This document shows, in pieces, positions 1-4,408 of a DNA stretch of 5,364 bases (positions within the stretch are counted from its first letter, which is position 1; every line of letters begins with the position of its first letter). The stretch is from Coriobacteriia bacterium (GTDB taxonomy: Bacteria > Actinomycetota > Coriobacteriia > Coriobacteriales > UBA8131), in NCBI GenBank assembly GCA_003509825.1, contig DOMT01000120.1:1-5364 (forward strand), read 5' to 3'. A model generated the notes under the pieces. That model worked only from the letters and a program-made list of their open reading frames with translations, was not told the DNA's origin and made no database searches. Both the position numbers and the translations under genes were made by a program.

Positions 1-697
1 CGATCGCGTCATTCACATCCGGCGCATTGACCTCGATGGCCCGCTTGATGGTGGCCACCTTTTTGGCCAAACCCTCATCGCTCAGGCCCACTCCCCTGCC
101 GGTGAGCTCGACCGGATCCCCATCCAAAAGCACCGTAGTGATGGCGCTCGAAGACGTGGTGTTGCCGATGCCCGCCTCGCCGGTGCAGATGATCTTGTAG
201 CCTTGCTCCTTGAGGTCACGCACTAAATCGATGCCCACCTGCATGGCCTGAAGCGCCTGCTCGCGACTCATTGCCGGGCCCTGGCTGATGTCGCCGGTTC
301 CCGGGCCGATCCTGCGGTCGAGCAAACCCTCGATCTCAAGTGGCTCGGCGATGCCCATGTCGACGGTAAATACGTCGGCATGTGCAACCGCCGCCATGGT
401 GTTGACGGTGAGTTTATTCTCGGCCAGACCTTTGGCCAAAATGGTGGTGACCACTCCGGGCGTCATCGTCACGCCCTGGTCGACAACCCCGTTGGCCGCA
501 CAAAGCGTAACCACGGCACGTTTGTCGATCGTGTAGTCCGGGTCGGAGGTCGCGGCAAGAATGCCGATCACTGCTTCTTCCAAGCGCCCCAAGCTGCCCA
601 ACGGCTTAGCCACCTCGTCCCATTTTTTAGCACTCGACTCGGCGATCGCCTCGTCAAAAACCGCAAGATCCCCCGCTTGTAGCTGCAATTCCACCAT
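1..697 (-). CDS. cobT: Nicotinate-nucleotide--dimethylbenzimidazole phosphoribosyltransferase CobT, 3'-truncated by window edge
   Basis: Cytoplasmic enzyme that transfers phosphoribose from nicotinate mononucleotide to a lower-ligand base such as dimethylbenzimidazole, giving the alpha-ribazole phosphate used in cobalamin nucleotide loop assembly. Reading the minus strand from the ATG at 697-695 gives 232 codons without a stop up to the left edge. Recognisable CobT motifs are KPLGSLGRLE (residues 31-40), the glycine-rich stretch around TPGVVTTILAKG (79-90), AHADVFTVDMGIAEPL (105-120) and GEAGIGNTTSSSAI (173-186). The family is about 350 residues long, so roughly the last third, including the region of the catalytic glutamate known from Salmonella (Glu317), lies outside. 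The start is supported by AGGAG at 708-704, six bases before the ATG. The gene is divergent from cbiK. The identification is based on motif recognition and is firm; whether the missing part is intact cannot be seen. Confidence 0.95.
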   Translation of the reverse strand, partial: MVELQLQAGDLAVFDEAIAESSAKKWDEVAKPLGSLGRLEEAVIGILAATSDPDYTIDKRAVVTLCAANGVVDQGVTMTPGVVTTILAKGLAENKLTVNTMAAVAHADVFTVDMGIAEPLEIEGLLDRRIGPGTGDISQGPAMSREQALQAMQVGIDLVRDLKEQGYKIICTGEAGIGNTTSSSAITTVLLDGDPVELTGRGVGLSDEGLAKKVATIKRAIEVNAPDVNDAI

Positions 698-745
698 AAA
701 GCACTCCTTTACATTCCAAAGACCTCTAACCCACTCGATGCGCAC

Positions 746-777
746 ATTGTAGCACCTGGAGCTCAGCATACCGGCAA
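746..777 (-). promoter_or_regulatory. Probable cobT promoter (extended -10)
   Basis: On the minus strand TGCTACAAT (754-746) is an extended -10 element, differing from TGnTATAAT at one base. A TTGCCG (777-772) could serve as a weak -35, but its 20-bp spacing is long; an extended -10 would tolerate that. The start of transcription would fall near 739, giving a leader of about 42 bases before the cobT ATG. That leaves no room for a riboswitch. This is inferred from consensus matching only. Confidence 0.45.
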
Positions 778-835
778 TAGCTACCTGGTCATATCACCTT
801 TCAGCACTTTGCCCGCATTTGGATCCCGATACTCG

Positions 836-863
836 GTCACAGCCTGCATTCATCCGGTATTAT
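836..863 (+). promoter_or_regulatory. Possible cbiK promoter
   Basis: GTCACA (836-841, four of six matches to TTGACA) and TATTAT (858-863, five of six to TATAAT) are separated by 16 bp. Transcription would start near 870, about 77 bases before the cbiK ATG. The inverted repeat at 862-877 overlaps the end of the -10 and the predicted start site. Evidence is consensus matching only. Confidence 0.35.
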
Positions 864-877
864 GCGTGAAAACGCAT
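862..877. promoter_or_regulatory. Perfect inverted repeat, candidate operator of cbiK
   Basis: ATGCGT-GAAA-ACGCAT is a perfect 6-bp inverted repeat with a 4-base spacer. It overlaps the proposed cbiK -10 and transcription start, a place where a dimeric repressor would block initiation. It could equally be a small RNA hairpin with a GAAA loop if transcription starts further upstream. No regulator gene is in the window, so the binding protein is unknown. Confidence 0.35.
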
Positions 878-894
878 CGGCAGAAAAGTGCCGA
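877..894 (+). other. Hairpin in cbiK leader
   Basis: TCGGCA (877-882) and TGCCGA (889-894) form a perfect 6-bp stem with a GAAAAG loop, followed by TTTAT. It directly follows the inverted repeat at 862-877 (sharing base 877), so two palindromes lie in tandem. The U-run is too short and interrupted for a confident terminator call. It may be a leader hairpin or part of a regulatory site. Confidence 0.35.
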
Positions 895-933
895 TTTATC
901 GCTTGTATGTCAGATTGTGAGTCGGTGCTTCCC

Positions 934-940
934 TAAGGAG
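934..940 (+). promoter_or_regulatory. cbiK ribosome binding site
   Basis: TAAGGAG lies six bases before the ATG at 947. It decides the start: the reading frame stays open upstream to an ATG at 809, but that ATG has no comparable site and the extra 46 residues do not resemble CbiK. Confidence 0.8.
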
Positions 941-946
941 AAGGCT

Positions 947-1726
947 ATGGGCAAAAAACTGCTACTGGTCACAAGCTTCGGCACAACCTACGAAGACACT
1001 TGTGAAAAAAACATCGCCGCCGTGGAGGAGCATCTTGCACGGTCTTTTTCGGACTTCGAAGTGAGACGGGCCTTTACCAGCGGAATAGTCATCAGAACTT
1101 TAGCCGAACGTGGCGTTTTCGTGGATGATGTTCCCGCCGCTTTGAAGCGCGCGGCAAACGACGGGTTTGCCGAAGTGGTCATAGCGCCCACCCACCTGCT
1201 TTACGGAAAAGAGTACGAGAAGATCCATCGCCAAACAGCCGAAAGTCAACCGGCATTCGAATCTACGATCCTCATCGCCAAACCGCTGATCGCCAACACC
1301 GACGACATGCAAACACTCATACGTATGCTCTCGGACGCCTTCCCCGTTACCGACAAGGTTGCAGTGGCGATGATGGGCCACGGCAGCAAGCATCACGTCA
1401 ATCCGATCTATGCCGCCCTACAAACGGCCTTCAGGCTGATCGGGCGCGACGACATATTCGTGGGCACCGCGGAAACCTGGCCGGGCATCGCCGAAATCGT
1501 CATGCAACTCAAAGAGCGCTCGTACGAAAAAGTCATGCTCACGCCACTGATGCTGGTTGCGGGCGACCACGCCACCATCGACGAGGCAAGCGACGAGGAT
1601 GAGAGCTGGAAGACCATCCTGCAAAACGAGGGCTACGAGGTGGAAGTGGTGATGCGGGGTCTGGGCGAGTATCTACCCACGCGTGAACTCTATGCAGCGC
1701 ATGTCAAAGAAGTGCTGTCGCGCTGA
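947..1726 (+). CDS. cbiK: Anaerobic sirohydrochlorin cobaltochelatase CbiK
   Basis: Single-subunit, ATP-independent class II chelatase that inserts Co2+ into sirohydrochlorin (or its oxidised form) at the start of the oxygen-independent corrin pathway. The 259-residue product is close to the 264 residues of Salmonella CbiK. The N-terminal chelatase repeat opens with KKLLLVTSFGTTYEDT (3-18). The metal-binding residues known from CbiK have clear counterparts: Glu89 in YGKEYEK, His145 in MMGHGSKHH, and His208 in LMLVAGDHATIDEASDEDESW. No signal peptide is visible, so it should be cytoplasmic, unlike the periplasmic CbiK of Desulfovibrio. The MGKK start has a good ribosome binding site. The gene is divergent from cobT and upstream of the riboswitch-controlled cobalt importer, so cobalt entry and use are encoded side by side. 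It has no visible cobalamin riboswitch of its own. CbiX-type chelatases are the main alternative, but length and motifs fit CbiK better. Confidence 0.95.
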   Translation: MGKKLLLVTSFGTTYEDTCEKNIAAVEEHLARSFSDFEVRRAFTSGIVIRTLAERGVFVDDVPAALKRAANDGFAEVVIAPTHLLYGKEYEKIHRQTAESQPAFESTILIAKPLIANTDDMQTLIRMLSDAFPVTDKVAVAMMGHGSKHHVNPIYAALQTAFRLIGRDDIFVGTAETWPGIAEIVMQLKERSYEKVMLTPLMLVAGDHATIDEASDEDESWKTILQNEGYEVEVVMRGLGEYLPTRELYAAHVKEVLSR

Positions 1727-1908
1727 GCTCCGTATGCTTCATGGATAGCACCTGTTGAGATAGCATGCGGATGCCGAGCCACATCTACGATTTGCGCGCA
1801 CCAAAACGTTTTTATGCACTCGTTATCCTGCAATACGCCTAACGCCGATTTCTGCTGCACGTTCCCGGGGAAAAACGCGTCCTGCTCCTCCTTCATACAG
1901 GATTATCG
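1727..1908. other. Intergenic stretch without a recognisable gene
   Basis: About 180 bases between the cbiK stop and the cbiM promoter. It holds a weak hairpin, CGTATGC (1731-1737) with GCATGCG (1763-1769, one G-U pair) and a 25-base loop, with no T-run after it. A GATAGCA direct repeat sits at 1744-1750 and 1759-1765 (15-bp period). No convincing terminator for cbiK is seen. Short ORFs on either strand have no ribosome binding site and no familiar sequence. Confidence 0.5.
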
Positions 1909-1914
1909 TATACT
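1909..1914 (+). promoter_or_regulatory. Probable -10 element of cbiMNQO leader promoter
   Basis: TATACT at 1909-1914 is a good -10 hexamer and would start transcription near 1921, about 13 bases before the riboswitch P1 stem. No convincing -35 hexamer is found 16-18 bp upstream, where the sequence is pyrimidine-rich. Position relative to the riboswitch is the main support. Confidence 0.45.
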
Positions 1915-1933
1915 GGCGTCACAACCTAATAGA

Positions 1934-2106
1934 TAGAACAGGTCCATGGTTTCTCCGATTGATGAAGCTATGGTGAAAAGAGAAGTAGGTGCAATTCCTA
2001 CGCGGTCCCGCCGCTGTGAAGTGGAGTTTGTTTTTCACGCCACTGGGCTTATACCCGGGAAGGCTGAACGAACGATGAAGCTGAGTCAGAAGAACTGCCT
2101 GTTTTA
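1934..2106 (+). ncRNA. Cobalamin riboswitch aptamer
   Basis: RNA sensor for cobalamin, here controlling the cobalt importer operon. P1 is formed by TAGAACAGG (1934-1942) with CCTGTTTTA (2098-2106), nine pairs including one G-U. Conserved elements follow in the expected order: the hairpin GTAGG-TGCAATT-CCTAC (1985-2001) carrying the GGTGCAATTCC core; CGGTCCCGCCGCTGTGAA (2003-2020); the B12-box-like GCCACTGGG (2039-2047) with CCCGGGAAGGC (2054-2064); and GAGTCAGAAGAACTGCC (2083-2099). Gene context agrees, since cbiMNQO is a common target. Whether the ligand preferred is adenosyl- or another cobalamin cannot be told by eye. High cobalamin is expected to reduce cbiMNQO expression through the downstream platform. 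Confidence 0.93.
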
Positions 2107-2134
2107 CCGGGAAGTACACATCTACGGTCGATAG

Positions 2135-2140
2135 AGGAGG
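2135..2140 (+). promoter_or_regulatory. Consensus Shine-Dalgarno of leader mini-ORF
   Basis: AGGAGG lies four bases before the ATG at 2145 and far from cbiM (2304). It is stronger than the cbiM site itself. AGGAGGT (2135-2141) can also pair with ACCTCTT (2180-2186) in the 5' arm of the terminator: seven pairs, one of them G-U. Confidence 0.55.
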
Positions 2141-2144
2141 TACT

Positions 2145-2174
2145 ATGGTGAGTATGTACAATGGATCACCCTAG
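2145..2174 (+). CDS. Putative 9-codon leader peptide between riboswitch and terminator
   Basis: An ATG at 2145 preceded by AGGAGG opens a 9-residue ORF, MVSMYNGSP, ending in TAG at 2172-2174. The stop codon is directly next to the first base of the terminator stem (2175), so a ribosome terminating there would cover the lower part of the 5' arm. Start and stop codons can pair with each other in hairpin B (2143-2174). The peptide itself resembles nothing I recognise and has no run of regulatory codons, so if it matters, ribosome position rather than amino acid supply is the likely signal. It may be fortuitous, because a Shine-Dalgarno-like purine run can arise for RNA pairing alone. No homology evidence is available. 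Confidence 0.4.
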   Translation: MVSMYNGSP

Positions 2175-2212
2175 ACGAGACCTCTTAGCCAACGGTTAAG
2201 AGGTCTCGTTTT
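2175..2212 (+). terminator. Intrinsic terminator of the cobalamin riboswitch
   Basis: ACGAGACCTCTTAGCC (2175-2190) pairs with GGTTAAGAGGTCTCGT (2194-2209) through 16 pairs, one of them G-U, with an AAC loop. It is followed by a short T-run (2209-2212) before GCG. The stem is unusually long and the T-run unusually short. The position between aptamer and cbiM makes it the likely off-switch of the operon. A small second hairpin, CCCG-TCT-CGGG (2219-2229), follows; its GTCTCG (2222-2227) repeats the GTCTCG of the 3' arm (2203-2208). Confidence 0.88.
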
Positions 2213-2293
2213 GCGAAACCCGTCTCGGGCCTCGCATCAAATCCCGTAGCGTCAACACGATGTTACAGGTTGGGAATGTAAGAGGAAGTTCAT

Positions 2294-2298
2294 TGGAG
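2294..2298 (+). promoter_or_regulatory. cbiM ribosome binding site
   Basis: TGGAG lies five bases before the ATG at 2304. It favours that start over the in-frame ATG two codons later (2310), for which the spacing would be 11 bases. Confidence 0.65.
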
Positions 2299-2303
2299 TA
2301 CCT

Positions 2304-3074
2304 ATGTCTATGAAGTTAAGTTTGTTCGAAAAGAGAATACTCGCGGTTTCCGTCGTGTTCGCGATATTTCTCTCGCTTCCCACGCCTGCGCTGGGTATGC
2401 ATATCATGGAGGGCTACCTCCCGATCGAATATTGTGTCATCTGGGGAGTGATCTGCATTCCGTTCATGGTGATGGGCGTAATCCGCCTGCGCAAGCTATC
2501 GCAGGATAATCCCCGCATACTCATCTTGCTGGCCATGTCCGGCGCCTTTATCTTCGTGATCTCGTCGCTGAAGATTCCTTCCGTCACCGGCAGCTGCAGC
2601 CATATGACCGGCACCGGACTCAGTGCCGTTCTCTTCGGCCCGGGCATCACCTCCATTCTGGGCCTGATCGTTTTGATTTTCCAGGCCACCCTGCTGGCGC
2701 ACGGAGGTCTTACCAGCCTCGGAGCCAACGCGTTCAGCATGGCTATCGCCGGCCCGATCATCGCCTGGACGCTCTACAGGGGCTTCGTCATGCTAAGGGT
2801 GAACAAGCTACTCGCCATCGGCATCGCCGCCGCCCTGGGAGACCTTCTCACCTACTGTGTTACCAGCTTTCAGCTGGCACTGGCCTACCCTTCGGAGGTC
2901 GGCGGCATCATGGCCAGCGCGCTGAAGTTCCTTGCCGTCTTTGCGCCCACACAGGTTCCCCTGGCGATCGTCGAAGGCATTCTCACCGTGTTGATCATCA
3001 TCGGTATGCAAAGTTTCGCCGCCAAGGAGTTCAAGGGCACATCCTTTAACTTTCAGGAGGCGAGGCAGTCATGA
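2304..3074 (+). CDS. cbiM: Cobalt ECF transporter substrate-binding membrane protein CbiM
   Basis: Integral membrane component that binds Co2+ and gives the ECF-type importer its specificity. The 256-residue product begins with a cleavable signal-like segment: basic KRILAVSVVFAIFLSLPTPALG, likely cut after Gly31. This exposes Met32-His33 of MHIMEGYLP as the new N-terminus, the arrangement that builds the metal site in CbiM/NikM. A further ligand histidine is His100 in SVTGSCSHMTGTG. Other family signatures are AVLFGPGITSILG (108-120) and LLAHGGLTSLGANAFSMAIAGP (130-151). After the signal, about six hydrophobic segments follow (roughly 43-62, 71-89, 107-132, 143-165, 169-197, 205-236). It is first in the riboswitch-controlled operon, and its TGA overlaps the cbiN ATG (ATGA). 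NikM for nickel is the alternative, but cbiN, cbiK and the riboswitch point to cobalt. Confidence 0.96.
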   Translation: MSMKLSLFEKRILAVSVVFAIFLSLPTPALGMHIMEGYLPIEYCVIWGVICIPFMVMGVIRLRKLSQDNPRILILLAMSGAFIFVISSLKIPSVTGSCSHMTGTGLSAVLFGPGITSILGLIVLIFQATLLAHGGLTSLGANAFSMAIAGPIIAWTLYRGFVMLRVNKLLAIGIAAALGDLLTYCVTSFQLALAYPSEVGGIMASALKFLAVFAPTQVPLAIVEGILTVLIIIGMQSFAAKEFKGTSFNFQEARQS

Positions 3075-3427
3075 AAAACAATAAAGCACTGGTCATCGTT
3101 TTAATCGTTCTTGCCGTCGTCATCGTTTTCGCACCCCTGTTCATCATCGGCACCGATGGCGGCAACATCGAGTATGCCGGCACCGACGGACAGGGCGGTG
3201 GAGTCATCGCCGAGATCCAGGGGGTGGAGGAAGAAGAAGTGGAACCCTGGTTTACGCCGATTATGGAGACACTTATCGGTGGTGAGCTACCCGGCGAGAT
3301 GGAGTCGTTGCTGTTCTCCATCCAAACCGGTATCGGTGTGGGCATTTTAGCCTACTGCTTCGGCTACCTGGTGGCACGCAAGAAATACAACCTCGGCACC
3401 GACGCCGGCTCTCCGTCCGCACAATAA
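3071..3427 (+). CDS. cbiN: Cobalt ECF transporter accessory membrane protein CbiN
   Basis: Small membrane protein that works with CbiM in loading cobalt. The 118-residue product has the CbiN layout: an N-terminal membrane helix (about 6-27), an extracytoplasmic loop, and a second helix (about 82-101) followed by the basic ARKKY. Family features are the IEYAGTDGQ segment (33-41), EPWFTPI (58-64) and GELPGEMESLLFSIQTGIGVGILAYCFGYL (71-100), matching the GEIESLLF...GYxxG pattern known from Salmonella CbiN. It is somewhat longer than the usual 90-110 residues. The loop carries two GTDG copies (27-30 and 37-40) and an acidic EEEEVE run (53-58). Its ATG overlaps the cbiM stop by ATGA, suggesting translational coupling. 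AGGAGG (3055-3060) lies ten bases upstream, within cbiM. Confidence 0.95.
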   Translation: MKNNKALVIVLIVLAVVIVFAPLFIIGTDGGNIEYAGTDGQGGGVIAEIQGVEEEEVEPWFTPIMETLIGGELPGEMESLLFSIQTGIGVGILAYCFGYLVARKKYNLGTDAGSPSAQ

Positions 3428-3444
3428 TCGGACCTACCGTGCAG

Positions 3445-3450
3445 AGCAGG
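3445..3450 (+). promoter_or_regulatory. cbiQ ribosome binding site with TTG start
   Basis: AGCAGG lies eight bases before a TTG at 3459, the earliest plausible start in the cbiQ frame between the cbiN stop and the first hydrophobic segment. The nearby ATG at 3586 is out of frame. The choice of TTG is therefore by exclusion and only moderately secure. Confidence 0.45.
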
Positions 3451-3458
3451 ATCGAGAT

Positions 3459-4385
3459 TTGATAACGGCGGTTCTATCCACAGCGGTGGCTTTCCTGCTC
3501 TTCTTCGGAAAGCTGCCGTTGCCTGCCCTGATCCCGCTCTGCATCGTTTTGGGCGTGCTGATCGCACTGCTGAACCGACACCATCATGACAACACGCTCT
3601 CCATCGACGTCCTGGCGCAGATATCACGTTTGAACAAAGTCAACCCGGGACTCAAATTAAGCGCCCTGCTTATTGCGATGATTTCATGTGTTGCCTCGCA
3701 AACGGTGTTTACCGGACTGTTCTTACTGGTGGTGGTGTGTTTGCTTGCTGTTTGCGCGGGTGGCTTGTCGCTTCATCACTACGTTCGTGTGCTGGCGCTG
3801 CCGATCTCGTTTTTGATGATCGGCACCCTGGCACTGCTCTTTGCCGTTTCGTCCGAACCGCTCGGACTCCTCAGCTTCAACGTATTCGGGTTTTGGTTGT
3901 CGGTCACACCCGACACACAGGCGACTGCCGCGCTGGTTGTCAGCCGGGCGATGGGAGCCGTCAGTTGCCTGTGTCTGATCGGTCTTACCACGCCGATGTC
4001 GGAGATCATCGGTGTTTTGCGGCGCCTGCACTGCCCCGAAGTGGTGATAGATCTGATGTACCTCATCTACCGCTACCTCTTTATCCTGCTGTCCGTGCAT
4101 CGCGAAATGCGAGACGCCGCCAAAAGTCGTCTGGGATTTCGGAACTTTCGCAACAATGTTCGCTCCACCGGCATGATATATTCGAGCCTGCTTTCACGCA
4201 GCTATCATTTCGCGTCCAGGAATTACGATGCTATGGAGAGCCGCTGTTACAGTGGCGGTATCGTCTTTTTAGAACACCCGGCGCCTATCGGGGCCGCGCA
4301 GGTGGTGGTTGCGGTATGCCTGGTATCGGCCTGCCTCGGACTGTGTCTGTCGTCGTTTCTGCTGCCGACCCTGTTGCCCTATTGA
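3459..4385 (+). CDS. cbiQ: Cobalt ECF transporter transmembrane coupling protein CbiQ, with N-terminal extension
   Basis: EcfT-type membrane protein that couples the CbiO ATPase to CbiM. With a TTG start the product is 308 residues, longer than the usual 220-270. The family core begins near residue 48 (SIDVLAQISRLNKVNPGLKLSALLI). It shows LTTPMSEIIGVLRRLHCPEVVIDLMYLIYRYLFIL (176-210), typical of CbiQ, and the two cytoplasmic coupling motifs AAKSRLG (220-226) and AMESRCYSG (258-266), where ABC-ATPase-contacting Ala-Arg-Gly-like motifs sit. The extra N-terminus (about 2-47) is strongly hydrophobic, enough for one long or two short membrane helices, and ends in NRHHHDN (39-45). It starts 31 bases after the cbiN stop and ends 23 bases before the cbiO ATG. 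The assignment to CbiQ is firm; the start codon is the uncertain part. Confidence 0.92.
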   Translation: MITAVLSTAVAFLLFFGKLPLPALIPLCIVLGVLIALLNRHHHDNTLSIDVLAQISRLNKVNPGLKLSALLIAMISCVASQTVFTGLFLLVVVCLLAVCAGGLSLHHYVRVLALPISFLMIGTLALLFAVSSEPLGLLSFNVFGFWLSVTPDTQATAALVVSRAMGAVSCLCLIGLTTPMSEIIGVLRRLHCPEVVIDLMYLIYRYLFILLSVHREMRDAAKSRLGFRNFRNNVRSTGMIYSSLLSRSYHFASRNYDAMESRCYSGGIVFLEHPAPIGAAQVVVAVCLVSACLGLCLSSFLLPTLLPY

Positions 4386-4408
4386 GAGTGAGTGATGTGA
4401 GCGGGATC

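Larger units (their letters stand above)
2107..2174 (+). promoter_or_regulatory. Riboswitch expression platform with two candidate hairpins
   Basis: Between aptamer and terminator two foldings fit almost end to end. Hairpin A pairs AGTAC (2113-2117) with GTACT (2140-2144) and, inside it, TCTA (2121-2124) with TAGA (2132-2135), leaving GGAG (2136-2139) of the Shine-Dalgarno in an internal loop. Hairpin B pairs CTA-T-GGTGA (2143-2151) with TCACC-C-TAG (2166-2174), eight pairs around one T/C mismatch. Hairpin B ends exactly where the terminator stem begins. The two share bases 2143-2144, so they are partly exclusive. These are hand-drawn foldings without energies. Confidence 0.5.

Noticed and set aside
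288..752. Several plus-strand ORFs opposite cobT
   Set aside because: The minus strand encodes unmistakable CobT; the plus-strand translations are low-complexity, Ser/Thr/Pro-rich shadows.
809..946. 46-codon upstream extension of the cbiK frame
   Set aside because: The ATG at 947 has TAAGGAG at ideal spacing and gives a protein of normal CbiK length with metal ligands at family positions. The extension has no ribosome site and no CbiK resemblance, and it spans the promoter and palindromes.
1771..1842. Plus-strand 23-residue ORF after cbiK
   Set aside because: No Shine-Dalgarno before the ATG and no recognisable sequence; likely chance.
1690..1896. Minus-strand 68-codon ORF overlapping the 3' end of cbiK
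   Set aside because: No ribosome binding site before its ATG, no recognisable family, and it covers cbiK coding sequence in antisense.
1919..2161. ORFs on both strands across the riboswitch
   Set aside because: The region is explained by the conserved cobalamin aptamer; these frames are accidental.
2263..2281. TTACA/TGTAA inverted repeat before cbiM
   Set aside because: Only five pairs with a nine-base loop in AT-rich sequence; too weak to call an operator or hairpin.
3686..4408. Long open frame overlapping cbiQ and continuing into cbiO (241 extra codons)
   Set aside because: It is an out-of-frame shadow of cbiQ without membrane character or family motifs. CbiO homology starts near the ATG at 4409.
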